The notes: generated by a model from the letters alone, not told the origin. Positions 34,620-43,492 are shown, numbered from the stretch's first letter. The stretch: 64,000 nt of DNA from SVTX01 sp045538195 (GCA_045538195.1 JAZSRA010000055.1:1-64000), one strand, 5' to 3'. Translations and numbers: made by a program.

Positions 34620-35420
34620 TTACAGAGCTACCGATACGAATTTCCCATGATAAAGCACATGTGTCTCGGTAAAGCCGATGTCGCGCAAAAGCGCTCTCGC
34701 GTCGTCGAACCCGTAGTCAAGTGTTTCCTTTGTGTGACTGTCGGACGACAGAGTAAGCCTGCCGCCCTGCTTTTTGATAAGGTGCAGCAGATCGACGTAA
34801 GGGTAGGGAGTAGTGCGAAATCCGCGGGAAATAGCGCCGGTGTTAAGCTCGAAGATCAAGCCGAGATCTGCTATTCCTTCGGTGAAATCCCTCGCCATAG
34901 CGTGATATTTGGGATCTCCGAGAAAAAGCGGTGGGTATTTTTCGTCAAATTTCGTTATGAGATCGTAGTGACCTATAACGTCGGGTCTCCTTTTCTCGAT
35001 ATAATTGCAGAAAAATGAGAAATAGTCCTCGGCAAACGCCATGTGATCGTAATTCCAAGCCTCAAGACAGGAGTTGAAATAGTCGCGGCTTGAATCTATG
35101 GGAGTATATCTGCCGTCCATGAGCGAATAGTGAGAAGAGCCGATGATATAATCGAAGCGCGAGCGGTCGCATAGCTCGTGAGCGTCCTCCTCAATTCCCA
35201 GATATATCTCGATCTCTCCCTTGTATTTTTCTTTGAGGCGAGTGATCTCGGCAATATATCCCTCGGTGTCCTTCATGCAGTATCGAAGGTCAAAGGACGT
35301 GTAGCCGTGGGACGAAAACCCAATCGAGCAGAAGTTTTTTTCAAGCGCGGCTAAAACGATCTCCTCAGCAGAGTCCTTGCCGTCGCAAAAGGTACAATGT
35401 GTATGAAGATTTGATATCAT
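34620..35420 (-). CDS. Histidinol-phosphatase (HisJ/PHP family)
   Basis: A 266-residue PHP-fold phosphatase that in the HisJ family dephosphorylates L-histidinol phosphate. The opening SNLHTHCTFCDGKDSAEEIV holds the His-x-His-x-Asp metal ligands; further motifs are IGFSSHGY, IIGSSHYS, VIGHYDLI and LTLSSDSHT. No other his genes are present here, so the substrate remains open. Its ATG overlaps the stop codon of a 37-codon ORF (35417-35530), which carries the good ribosome site, suggesting translational coupling. Confidence 0.85.
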   Translation of the reverse strand: MISNLHTHCTFCDGKDSAEEIVLAALEKNFCSIGFSSHGYTSFDLRYCMKDTEGYIAEITRLKEKYKGEIEIYLGIEEDAHELCDRSRFDYIIGSSHYSLMDGRYTPIDSSRDYFNSCLEAWNYDHMAFAEDYFSFFCNYIEKRRPDVIGHYDLITKFDEKYPPLFLGDPKYHAMARDFTEGIADLGLIFELNTGAISRGFRTTPYPYVDLLHLIKKQGGRLTLSSDSHTKETLDYGFDDARALLRDIGFTETHVLYHGKFVSVAL

Positions 35421-35530
35421 TTTCCGAATCCCCTTGTACTTATCGGCAAGCTCTCCTTAGTCTCGATGTTCTCCGGTAAAATGTTTTTGTCAAGTGTGAG
35501 CGCGGAGGTCTCAACGTCATTTATACGCAT
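35417..35530 (-). CDS. Small 37-aa ORF coupled to the HisJ-like gene
   Basis: On the minus strand an ATG at 35530 behind AAGGAGAAATT opens a 37-residue frame beginning MRINDVETSALTLDKNILPE and ending STRGFGK. Its stop TGA overlaps the ATG of the next gene (ATGA). The ribosome site is far better than anything directly before the phosphatase start, and a consensus promoter (35563-35591) lies just upstream. It has no recognisable domain. It may be a real small protein, a coupling leader, or the remnant of a longer gene. Confidence 0.55.
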   Translation of the reverse strand: MRINDVETSALTLDKNILPENIETKESLPISTRGFGK

Positions 35531-35562
35531 ATAATTTCTCCTTAAGCGTAGCTACTTGCTTA

Positions 35563-35591
35563 ATTATATCATTCTTTCGTGGAAAAGTCAA
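35563..35591 (-). promoter_or_regulatory. Promoter for the small ORF/HisJ-like operon
   Basis: Minus-strand TTGACT (35586-35591), 17-bp spacer, TATAAT (35563-35568), about 33 bp before the small ORF. Confidence 0.75.
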
Positions 35592-35682
35592 CGATAAAAA
35601 GCGAAAACACAAGCAATCGATAAACTAAATCAAAGCGCTTGGACAATTTTAAGACCAATGTTTTTGCGTTCCGCGTAAACGC

Positions 35683-35711
35683 TTGACAATAAAACTGTTT
35701 TGTGTTATACT
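35683..35711 (+). promoter_or_regulatory. Promoter of the second MATE gene
   Basis: TTGACA (35683-35688), 17-bp spacer, TATACT (35706-35711), about 42 bp before the ATG at 35753. It diverges from the HisJ promoter across roughly 90 bp that show no gene. Confidence 0.8.
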
Positions 35712-35752
35712 CTTTTTTGCGTCACCAAGTGTTTTTGATTTTTGAGGTGTCT

Positions 35753-37087
35753 ATGAAGATACAGCTTTCAGACCATTTTACTTACGGAAAACTGATAAAA
35801 TTTACTCTTCCATCTATCGCTATGATGATATTTACGTCGATCTATCTTGTGGTAGACGGCTTTTTCGTGTCCAATTTTGCGGGCAAGACCCCATTTGCGG
35901 CGGTCAATCTTATCATGCCCGTTCTGATGATCCTCAGTACGGTGGGATTTATGTTCGGCACGGGAGGCACGGCACTGGTAGCCAAGACCTTGGGTGAGGG
36001 CGATAGAGAAAGGGCAAATAGCTATTTTTCCCTTTTAGTTTACGTGGCATTTGCGCTTGGTTCGGTTCTTGCCGTGGTTGGGATTGTGTTTATCGGTCCT
36101 ATTGCATCTCTGCTTGGCGCGGAGGGATCGTTGCTTGATAACTGCGTCCTGTATTCTCGCATCATTCTTGTAGCTTTGCCGTTGTCCATATTGCAGGTAA
36201 TATTTCAAAGCTTTTTCTCGGCTGCTGAAAAGCCGGGACTTGGACTTCTGATAACCTTTTTGGCAGGCATGACCAATATTATACTTGACGCAGTGCTTGT
36301 GACGCTTCTGCCCCGGGAGTATAAGCTTGCGGGGGCGGCTATAGCGACCGCGTTGGCGCAGGCGGTTGGCGGCATCGTGCCTCTTTTCTACTTTTTCAGA
36401 GAAAACGGCAGTCTTTTGCGCCTTGGCAAGACTAAATATAACGGTAAAGCGCTCATTAAAGCCTGCACCAACGGTTCGTCGGAATTTATGAGCAATATCG
36501 CGATGAATTTGGTGGGTATTCTGTATAATTTTCAGCTTATGAGCTACGCCAAAGAAGACGGCGTTGCGGCGTACGGCGTGATGATGTATGTCAGTATGAT
36601 CTTTTCGGCGGCATTTCTCGGCTTCACCATAGGTGCGACGCCGGTTATCAGCTTTCACCACGGCGCGGGCAATCACGACGAGCTGAAGGGTCTGCTTCGT
36701 AAAAGTCTGTATCTTGTCGCTGTCTTCGGTATGGCTATGGTAGCGTTGGCGGAGCTTCTTGCCTTCCCGATATCAAAAATGTTTGTCGGATATGATCAGA
36801 ATCTGCTGGAGATGACGGTTTACGGCTTCCGAATTTTTGCTCTTTGCTTTGCGTTTTTGGGCTTTGGTATTTTCGTTTCGGGATTTTTCACCGCACTTAA
36901 CGACGGACTTACCTCTGCACTGATCGCATTTTTGCGAACTATCGTTTTCCAAACCGCCGCAATCATGATCCTGCCTGTGATCTGGGAGCTTGACGGCGTT
37001 TGGATATCCGTGGTAGTGGCGGAGTTTATGTCTCTTGTGCTTGGCGCGATTTTCCTTGTGGCGAAAAGGAAAAAGTATCATTATTGA
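35753..37087 (+). CDS. MATE family efflux transporter (second of two)
   Basis: The ATG at 35753 follows TTGAGGTGTCT and gives 444 residues; an in-frame start further upstream overlaps the promoter and is rejected. About twelve membrane segments are visible. Family patterns are FTSIYLVVDGFFVSNFAGKTPFA in the first bundle and IGATPVISFHHGAGNHDELK in the second. It is distinct from the MATE at 19763 and closer in style to the DinF/MepA-like branch. Substrates may be drugs or metabolites; none is indicated. It stands alone under its own promoter. Confidence 0.9.
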   Translation: MKIQLSDHFTYGKLIKFTLPSIAMMIFTSIYLVVDGFFVSNFAGKTPFAAVNLIMPVLMILSTVGFMFGTGGTALVAKTLGEGDRERANSYFSLLVYVAFALGSVLAVVGIVFIGPIASLLGAEGSLLDNCVLYSRIILVALPLSILQVIFQSFFSAAEKPGLGLLITFLAGMTNIILDAVLVTLLPREYKLAGAAIATALAQAVGGIVPLFYFFRENGSLLRLGKTKYNGKALIKACTNGSSEFMSNIAMNLVGILYNFQLMSYAKEDGVAAYGVMMYVSMIFSAAFLGFTIGATPVISFHHGAGNHDELKGLLRKSLYLVAVFGMAMVALAELLAFPISKMFVGYDQNLLEMTVYGFRIFALCFAFLGFGIFVSGFFTALNDGLTSALIAFLRTIVFQTAAIMILPVIWELDGVWISVVVAEFMSLVLGAIFLVAKRKKYHY

Positions 37088-37100
37088 TAATGGATTTGTT

Positions 37101-37127
37101 GTCACGTGGGTTCAAATCCTTCGACTC
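37101..37127 (+). other. tRNA T-arm-like fragment
   Basis: GTCACGTGGGTTCAAATCC followed by TTCGACTCA resembles the T-arm and 3' part of a tRNA, but no 5' half precedes it and there is no CCA. It may be a scar of a past integration at a tRNA gene, or chance. Confidence 0.2.
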
Positions 37128-37204
37128 AAAAAAACATAAAATGGATCTATGGAAATTCGAAAAAAGTTAGGGACGTAATGCGCCCTGATCACGCCAAAGG
37201 CGTG

Positions 37205-37368
37205 TATATCATCCGCAGCTTGTTGCGGTATATCATCAATGCGAAGCATTGTATATCATCAAGCCGCAGGGAGATGCACGCTTGTGCGTGATGAGATACA
37301 GCCCCGAAGGGGCAGATGATATACACCACGCTTCGCGCGGCGATGATATACCAAGCCTGCGGCTTGGA
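37205..37368. repeat. Hairpin array flanked by TATATCATC / GATGATATA units
   Basis: Five 9-bp units separate short hairpins: TATATCATC at 37205, 37229 and 37252, and its reverse complement GATGATATA at 37315 and 37342. Between them are hairpins CCGCAGCTTGTTGCGG, CAATGCGAAGCATTG, GCACGCTTGTGCGTG and CCCCGAAGGGG, and the array ends in CCAAGCCTGCGGCTTGG. The inverted arrangement lets the whole array fold into one cruciform or branched RNA. It is a dispersed-repeat type; no coding sense is seen. It sits between the MATE gene and tRNA-Trp. Confidence 0.7.
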
Positions 37369-37373
37369 TAAAA

Positions 37374-37403
37374 AAATCCGCATTCTCTCGAATGCGGATT
37401 TTT
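37374..37403 (-). terminator. Terminator of tRNA-Trp
   Basis: AAAAAATCCGCATTC pairs with GAATGCGGATTTTTT. On the minus strand it starts right after the tRNA 3' end and finishes in a T run. Confidence 0.85.
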
Positions 37404-37479
37404 TGGCAGGGGCAGAAGGGCTCGAACCCACGACCCACGGTTTTGGAGACCGGTACTCTACCAACTGAGCTATACCCCT
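37404..37479 (-). tRNA. tRNA-Trp (anticodon CCA)
   Basis: Minus-strand cloverleaf of 76 nt with encoded CCA. The acceptor stem pairs AGGGGTA with TGCCCCT, the D arm is GCTCAGTTGGTAGAGT, the anticodon loop is CTCCAAA (anticodon CCA) and the T loop is TTCGAGC. There are weak pairs at the base of the anticodon stem and in the T stem. It has its own promoter and terminator. Confidence 0.93.
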
Positions 37480-37511
37480 GTATTTTACGCCGTTTTTTAC
37501 ACAGCTTAAAT

Positions 37512-37540
37512 ATTATATCACAGTTTTTTTGAAATTTCAA
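37512..37540 (-). promoter_or_regulatory. Promoter of tRNA-Trp
   Basis: Minus-strand TTGAAA (37535-37540), 17-bp spacer ending GTGA, and TATAAT (37512-37517), about 33 bp before the tRNA. Confidence 0.75.
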
Positions 37541-38111
37541 TAGGTTTTTGAAAAATATTTGCACTTTTTGAAATTATTTTTATGCGTATGGCAAAAAAGC
37601 TTTTATTTATTCGGTTTGAAAATCCAAAATGGCGAAGCTTGGCCGTAAAACAGTGTTCCGAGCCTTTTTGCCACTGAGCCGCGGGTCGATTATTGTATAG
37701 TTAAAGAAGGCAGCAAAAAACGAATAACGTATCAACATGAAAAAAAGCTAAACCCCTTGGCGAAAAACTGCATACTATGCTATAAAATACATGGTAGGAT
37801 TTAGCCCGCAAAAGAGATAAAATCGTCAACAAAAGCGAAAAGAATACGTGGATGTGCAGAAAAACAATATACGCCCGCGAAATCGGCGAAAAAACGGTCG
37901 CAGTAATGTCTGAAATCTGCGACAAGCTCCCCGCATATATGTAATATAATAAAAATGAATGAAACTCAAAAAGCCCAAAGGCAACAAATAACATAAATTA
38001 CAAAAATTGGATAAAAACGTATGTTTTACTTGTTGTAGTAAAATTTGCTTATTATCCACTTCTTTTTTTTAAAAATCACAAAAAATTTTTCCTAAAACTT
38101 CAAAAAAAGGC
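37541..38111. other. Intergenic stretch without recognised features
   Basis: About 570 AT-rich bases between the tRNA-Trp promoter and the promoter of the surface-protein locus. Short frames exist but none has a ribosome site or recognisable product. Confidence 0.5.
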
Positions 38112-38366
38112 TTGACATCCATTTTGAAAGGTGCTATAATGTAGAAAGCAATGAGGCTTTAATGGGATAACTGTCTCTATTTCACGATGTCGGGTATGGC
38201 CACCCCGAATAAATGTAATGGAAAAGTGACCCAAAAAGTTGGCAAAATAAAGGAAAAGCGGATGTGATCTGTCTGAATAGGGCAAGTTGCGGCCGCCGAT
38301 CTTGGTTTTGTCAAAAACATTCATTTCTATCAAACTTTATAAAAATTTTTTCAAAGGAGAAAAACA
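38112..38366 (+). promoter_or_regulatory. Consensus promoter and long leader of the surface-protein locus
   Basis: Perfect hexamers TTGACA (38112-38117) and TATAAT (38135-38140) with a 17-bp spacer, followed by a leader of about 220 nt before the ATG at 38367. The leader contains a TCGGG/CCCGA hairpin near 38190-38210 and purine-rich stretches. It does not match the c-di-GMP, T-box or other riboswitch consensus I can recall. The ribosome site is AAAGGAGAAAAA. A strong promoter with a long leader suggests high, post-initiation-controlled expression. Confidence 0.7.
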
Positions 38367-41300
38367 ATGAAAAAAACGATGAAGAAGATTCTTTCGTTCG
38401 CACTTGTTTTGGCAATGTGTGTTTCTGTTGCACTTCCTATTTTTGCAGCAGAACCCGAATGCCCCGGCAATGTGAATAAGGATCACTTTAAGACCAACTG
38501 CACTTATACGTATGTTGATACATATGCTCCTAAGTGCGGTGAGAGAGGTTACACTGTATACCAGTGTAATGGCTGTGGCAAGTATTTTGCTGATGATTTC
38601 ACTCAGAATCTTGAACAGCACGACTATCAGGTAACTACGGCCCCCACTTGTGGCGAGGCTGGTTCCGAGAAGTGTACAAAGTGTGGCGACGAGCAACCGA
38701 TCACTGCTCTTGAACACGCTTGGACTCCCTCCGCAAACATCTGCGGCGAGCCCGGTGAGAAGATCACTCAGACCTGCTCCAACTGTGGCGAGACCCGTGA
38801 GGTTGAGGTCACCGGCGAGCACGACTGGAAGATCGTTGTAAAAGAAGAGCCCATCTGTGGTAAAGACGGCCTTGCAATTTACACATGTAACGTTTGTGGC
38901 TACGAGAAGGAAGTTGCAATCGACTGTGAAACCGCTGAGGTTGGCGGACACAAGTGGGTGTTCGTAGAGGCTGTTGCGAAGACCTGTACTACCGACGGTA
39001 ACACCGCTGGTTACGTTTGTGATAACGAGGGCTGCGACGCTGTTGCTGAGGTTGGCGACGTTATCAATACCGTTGACGAAGAAGGCAACCCTGTTCAGGT
39101 AACCGTTGCTTCCAAGTACGAGGTTGTTCCTGCTTCTCACGAAACCACTGAGACTTATATTGCTGCTACCTGCGTAACTCCCGGCTACACTATGTATGTT
39201 TGTACTGTTGAGGGCTGTGGATACGCAACTATGGAAGTAGATCCTAATGCTCCTGCTCTTGGACACGAGATGCCCGCAAACGCAACTGTTACTACTACTG
39301 CTTGCGCGATCGTAGACGGCGTTTTCGTTCCCGGTAAGACTGTTACAACCGGAATCTGTAATCAGTGCGGCAATAACGCTACTGTTACCGAGACTGTTAA
39401 TCACACCTACACCTCTACCCCTGTTGCAGCTACCTGCACGACCGGTGCATACACTGTTTACACTTGTACTCACTCCACCGCTTGCGCAGCTGTAGAGTCT
39501 GCTAAGGGTGAGCCTGTTGCGGATGCACACAAGGTTGTCTACATCTACGAGGGCAGCGAGGATGCTGCGAATTATCCTAGCCTTCCCCTCGACGGAACTT
39601 ATGCTCCCACTTGCACAGAGAAGGGATACTGCTATAAGGTTTGCGCTAACGGTTGTGGCAATGAAATGGCACTTATGGATGTTCCTGCTCTCGGACATGA
39701 TTACGGTGATCCTGTTTACAACTGTGGCACTGGTATGAACGACTACACCTGCGCTACTTGCGGCGACGTTAAGAGTGAGGCTATTGAGGGCTTCAACAAG
39801 AATGATTACACTCACCACTACGATTGGATCGATAATGGTGTTTGGAATGGCACAATCGCAGTAAACGTTGACAACGGTTGCGGCAAGCCTGCTATTTACA
39901 ACTACACTTGTGATCACTGTAACGAAGCGATTCTCGTTATCGTAACTGCTAGCCACACTGTTCCTGCAGGTTGGGTAGACAATGCTAACGATCCCACCTG
40001 TACTCAGGACGGCAACTATGCATGGTTCATTTGTGCTAAGGATGACTGCAAGGCATACTGCTACTATGATGCAGAGGGCGCTCTCGTTGTAATTCCTAAC
40101 GCTGAGGGTGCAACTACTCCCGAGCTTGTTGAGAACTCCGATATGCCCAAGGCTGTTGTTATCGCAAAGACCGGTTGTGATATCGTTATTGATAAGGAAT
40201 ACAAGGCTCCTGTTTGCGGTACTCCCGGACAGACCGCACAGTGGCACTGTAAGAATGATAACTGTGATGCAGTAGCAACTTATGACGGCATCACCGTTGA
40301 TGCAAATGGCAATCCCATGGTTAAGGCAGGCGACGAGGCTAAGCTTACCGGCTCCAGCGCTCTGTCTGTTGAACTCACTGTTTCCCATGCTTGGGCAAAC
40401 ACCGACACTCTTGTTCTTAATCACAAATATGAGGGTGCTGCTACGTTCCAGACCCGCACTTGCGCTGAGTACGGCTACAAACTCTATGCTTGTACCAACT
40501 GCGACGCTTGGGAGTGGAGATACTACGCACAGGATACCGATCACAATATCGAAAAGACCGAGCCTGAGTGTACTGTAAACGGTTACTACGTTTGTACAAA
40601 CGCTTGGTGCCAGCACAGAGATGCTCTTGGCAATCTCGTTCTCAATACAACTAACCCCACCTACGAGGTAATCTGGTCTGAGGGTCACGTTGATGAAAAT
40701 GGCGATCCCATTATCTGCGTAGCCGAGGATTTCTGGTGCGCAGTTTGTAACCCCGAGTTTATTCCTAACCCTGCATTTGATGAAAATGCTGAGGAAAGCG
40801 AAACTAACCCCAAGATGATCCCCAGCGGTAATACCAAGCTTCCTCACTACGAGTCCCACAACACCGCTGCTGAGGATTGGAAGGCAGCTGTGCTTGCTAA
40901 CGGAGTCCACTCCCCTATGGGCGGTATGTACGCAACCGAGCTTGACTACTCCAGAGATTGCACTCAGTGGAGCTACATCGTTTACGTATGTCCTGACTGT
41001 GAGGACGACACCAAGGGTGGTCACTTCACCGTTAGAGAAGAGGCTCCTTGCAAGGAGCATCATGTAATAGCTGGTAATAAGGAATACAAGGCAGCTGATG
41101 CTAAGAGAATTCCTCATAGCTCGTTTACCAAGATCATTACTCCTGCAACCTTTACTGAGGCTGGTGTAAAGGCGGCAATCTGTTCTTGCGAAGGATGCGA
41201 ACAGATCGTTGCTACCAGAGAGTACCCCAACGAAGAGATTGGATTTGATCTCAAGGTTGACAGTGCTATCTATGCAGGCGCAGACATCGTTGACTCCGGC

Positions 41301-41972
41301 AGAATTGAGGTTGACGTTCTTGTAAACGCTTACGAAGTATACGCTTACAGCATTTACTTCGACCTTGCATACAATGCAAATCACCTCGAATTCGTTGAGG
41401 CTAAGCTTCCCGATGGTTCTCCCTTCGGCGAGAGCGGACTTGACGCATACGCTACTGTAGATTCTTTGACCAATGTTGGCGAAGCTCACGTTTACCTCGC
41501 TAACTACGGCGAGAAACTCTCCAACATTCCCTTCGATCTCTACGGAGAGCAGTTGGCAGTAGTAACTCTCGTATTCGACGTTAAGGCAGTTAACGCTACC
41601 GGCACCGGCAAGACCGGCTCCGCTGTGGCTCTTAACGACATCAGCGTTCTCGATGCAAACGGTAATCTTATCACCGTTGCTGATGAGGCTGTTGCTCCTG
41701 CAAAACCCAACGTTAACCTTAACTCTATCCTTTCCGAGAGCTTCGATATCTACATGCTCGGTAACGTTACCAAGGGTGTAGTTGAGAACCAGAATCAGGA
41801 TGCAAGAATCGACGACTTTGATGCTCTTAACTGGGAGGATCTCTACCTCTCCGGCGAGTATCTCGCAGCTGCCGACATCAATAAGAACGGCGAGCTTGAT
41901 TCTTACGATTACGATTACATCTGTGATTACATCGTAAAGGCAATTGATTACTACGAACTCTGCGATAAATAA
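38367..41972 (+). CDS. Large secreted CxxC-repeat protein with cohesin-like and dockerin domains
   Basis: A 1201-residue exported protein. Residues 1-29 form a signal peptide (cleavage after IFA). Residues about 30-960 carry many CxxC modules of the type 'A-P-x-C-G-x-x-G-x-x-x-x-x-C-x-x-C-G' with intervening GH pairs. Residues about 970-1120 look like a cohesin/CBM-type beta-sandwich (YSIYFDLAYNANHLEFVEA). The last ~70 residues are a type I dockerin: LGNVTKGVVENQNQDARIDDFD and the calcium loop DINKNGELDSYD. It should act outside the cell and plug into a cohesin-bearing partner. Codon use is strongly biased, suggesting high expression. The downstream gene (14 bp) encodes a membrane-anchored cohesin-like protein. 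Confidence 0.85.
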   Translation: MKKTMKKILSFALVLAMCVSVALPIFAAEPECPGNVNKDHFKTNCTYTYVDTYAPKCGERGYTVYQCNGCGKYFADDFTQNLEQHDYQVTTAPTCGEAGSEKCTKCGDEQPITALEHAWTPSANICGEPGEKITQTCSNCGETREVEVTGEHDWKIVVKEEPICGKDGLAIYTCNVCGYEKEVAIDCETAEVGGHKWVFVEAVAKTCTTDGNTAGYVCDNEGCDAVAEVGDVINTVDEEGNPVQVTVASKYEVVPASHETTETYIAATCVTPGYTMYVCTVEGCGYATMEVDPNAPALGHEMPANATVTTTACAIVDGVFVPGKTVTTGICNQCGNNATVTETVNHTYTSTPVAATCTTGAYTVYTCTHSTACAAVESAKGEPVADAHKVVYIYEGSEDAANYPSLPLDGTYAPTCTEKGYCYKVCANGCGNEMALMDVPALGHDYGDPVYNCGTGMNDYTCATCGDVKSEAIEGFNKNDYTHHYDWIDNGVWNGTIAVNVDNGCGKPAIYNYTCDHCNEAILVIVTASHTVPAGWVDNANDPTCTQDGNYAWFICAKDDCKAYCYYDAEGALVVIPNAEGATTPELVENSDMPKAVVIAKTGCDIVIDKEYKAPVCGTPGQTAQWHCKNDNCDAVATYDGITVDANGNPMVKAGDEAKLTGSSALSVELTVSHAWANTDTLVLNHKYEGAATFQTRTCAEYGYKLYACTNCDAWEWRYYAQDTDHNIEKTEPECTVNGYYVCTNAWCQHRDALGNLVLNTTNPTYEVIWSEGHVDENGDPIICVAEDFWCAVCNPEFIPNPAFDENAEESETNPKMIPSGNTKLPHYESHNTAAEDWKAAVLANGVHSPMGGMYATELDYSRDCTQWSYIVYVCPDCEDDTKGGHFTVREEAPCKEHHVIAGNKEYKAADAKRIPHSSFTKIITPATFTEAGVKAAICSCEGCEQIVATREYPNEEIGFDLKVDSAIYAGADIVDSGRIEVDVLVNAYEVYAYSIYFDLAYNANHLEFVEAKLPDGSPFGESGLDAYATVDSLTNVGEAHVYLANYGEKLSNIPFDLYGEQLAVVTLVFDVKAVNATGTGKTGSAVALNDISVLDANGNLITVADEAVAPAKPNVNLNSILSESFDIYMLGNVTKGVVENQNQDARIDDFDALNWEDLYLSGEYLAAADINKNGELDSYDYDYICDYIVKAIDYYELCDK

Positions 41973-41986
41973 TTTAGGAGGCAGCG

Positions 41987-43366
41987 ATGCGAACCAAAAG
42001 AATATTAACAATACTTTTGGTTGTTGCTCTGACTATTGTTTGTGGGGCTATGAGTGTAGCCGCTCAAGACGATGCTAACTCCTTCCAGATGGCAGTGGAG
42101 GTTAAATCCTCCACTGCTATGTCAGAGGAGCTCTGCATTTTGAAGCCGGGTAATGGCGTTGAAGTCAGTGTGATGATCACCGAAAATACCGGACTTAGTA
42201 GAGTTTTCGGATTTGACATCAAGTATGATGCTGAAGCTCTCGAGCTCGTATTGACGGAAGAGGGCGACGTAGATTTTACCACCTACAAGCTCTTGGGAGA
42301 GAGAACCGCTGAAAACGTTTACGTTAAAGCTCCCGGAGTAGTTGCTTACAGAACCGGTGGTGTTGATTCCACTATTAAGCCTACTGGTAAACTCGTTACT
42401 CTGAAGTTTATCGTTAAGGAGGCTTTTGAAGGAACAATCAATATTACCGTTGACGGTTATCAGAATAACATAGTTTTTGCAGACGGTTCACATGCCTACG
42501 ATGAAGAAGGAAATGCAAACGAAGGCACAAACGTTGTTATCAAGGACTCCAACACTCCCGATTATGATGGCGCTACCATCTATGTTCATGAGTATGGTGA
42601 GCCTATAGTTCAGGAAGCTACCTGCACAACTGAAGGTACTATTACTTATCCTTGCACCACTTGTGATGAAAAGGTTGTTGTTAAAACTTCCGATGTGTTG
42701 CCTCACACCCCCGGTGCTGAAGCAACCTGCACAGACCCTCAGGTTTGTACTGAGTGTGGTTTCGAGATTGCACCCGCAAAGGGACATTCCCCCGAGGATG
42801 CTCCTGAAAAAGAAGCAACTTGTACCGAAGACGGTCTTACAGGAAAAACTGTATGCACAGTCTGCAACGAAACGTTAGAGGAACAGGTAATTCCTGCAAA
42901 GGGACACACTCCCGGCGACGAGGCAACCTGCACAACTGCTCAGGTATGTACTGTTTGTAATGCCGAGCTTGCTCCTGCAAAGGGACATACCCCCGGCGAC
43001 GAGGCAACCTGCACAACCGCTCAGGTATGTACTGTTTGTGACGCTGAGCTTGCTCCCGCAAAGGGACACACTCCCGGAGATGAAGCAACCTGTACAGCCG
43101 CTCAGGTATGTACTGCTTGCGACACTGAGCTCGCTTCTGCGAAGGGTCATACTTACGGTGACTGGGAGGTCGTAAAAGAAGCAACTACTAAAGAGGAAGG
43201 CGTTCAGGCAAAGACTTGTACCGCTTGCGGTCACCAAATTACCGAAAGCATTCCTAAGATTGAAAGTAACGACGCATGGGTATGGATTGTTGTAATCGTA
43301 ACCGTCGTTGTACTTGCTGGCGGTGGCTTCTGCCTTTACTGGTTTGTTTTCAAAAAAAAGAAATAA
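41987..43366 (+). CDS. Membrane-anchored cohesin-like protein with CxxC tandem repeats
   Basis: A 459-residue protein behind AGGAGGCAGCG. Residues 1-27 are a signal peptide (ending SVAA). Residues about 33-175 form a cohesin-like beta-sandwich (VSVMITENTGLSRVFGFDIKYD, GKLVTLKFIVKEAFEG). Then comes a run of CxxC modules including three nearly identical 27-residue repeats (HTPGDEATC...VCTVC). A single C-terminal membrane helix (WVWIVVIVTVVVLAGGG) ends in FKKKK, so it is anchored with the repeats outside. With the dockerin on the preceding gene's product it could form a surface docking pair; binding specificity is not shown. Confidence 0.83.
   Translation: MRTKRILTILLVVALTIVCGAMSVAAQDDANSFQMAVEVKSSTAMSEELCILKPGNGVEVSVMITENTGLSRVFGFDIKYDAEALELVLTEEGDVDFTTYKLLGERTAENVYVKAPGVVAYRTGGVDSTIKPTGKLVTLKFIVKEAFEGTINITVDGYQNNIVFADGSHAYDEEGNANEGTNVVIKDSNTPDYDGATIYVHEYGEPIVQEATCTTEGTITYPCTTCDEKVVVKTSDVLPHTPGAEATCTDPQVCTECGFEIAPAKGHSPEDAPEKEATCTEDGLTGKTVCTVCNETLEEQVIPAKGHTPGDEATCTTAQVCTVCNAELAPAKGHTPGDEATCTTAQVCTVCDAELAPAKGHTPGDEATCTAAQVCTACDTELASAKGHTYGDWEVVKEATTKEEGVQAKTCTACGHQITESIPKIESNDAWVWIVVIVTVVVLAGGGFCLYWFVFKKKK
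42896..43138 (+). repeat. Three tandem 81-bp repeats within the anchored surface protein
   Basis: Three in-frame copies of 81 bp (27 residues, AKGHTPGDEATC core) lie head to tail and differ by a few bases. This is a coding tandem repeat likely to vary in copy number by slippage. Confidence 0.85.
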
Positions 43367-43450
43367 TTTGATTTCTGAACAGGGCTAACGATTTCACTGT
43401 TCGTAATAGACAGGCAATCTACCAAGGTAGAATATATTAAATTAGTTAAC

Positions 43451-43492
43451 AACTGACATCGCTTTCGATAGATTGCGGTGTCAGTTTTGTTT
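43451..43492 (+). terminator. Terminator of the surface-protein locus
   Basis: AACTGACA (43451-43458) pairs with TGTCAGTT (43479-43486), extended inward by ATCGC/GCGGT, followed by TTGTTTT. Confidence 0.75.

Noticed and set aside
38141..38366. c-di-GMP-I or -II riboswitch in the surface operon leader
   Set aside because: The conserved GCAAACC / GAAA / ACGCAAAGCC blocks are missing.
38337..42011. A 1224-codon open frame antisense to the large surface protein
   Set aside because: It is a by-product of strong codon bias in the sense gene; it has no signal, domain or ribosome site, while the sense frame has a signal peptide, dockerin and promoter.
42896..43138. Possible CRISPR-like direct repeats
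   Set aside because: The 81-bp repeats are in frame, contiguous without spacers and encode CxxC modules.
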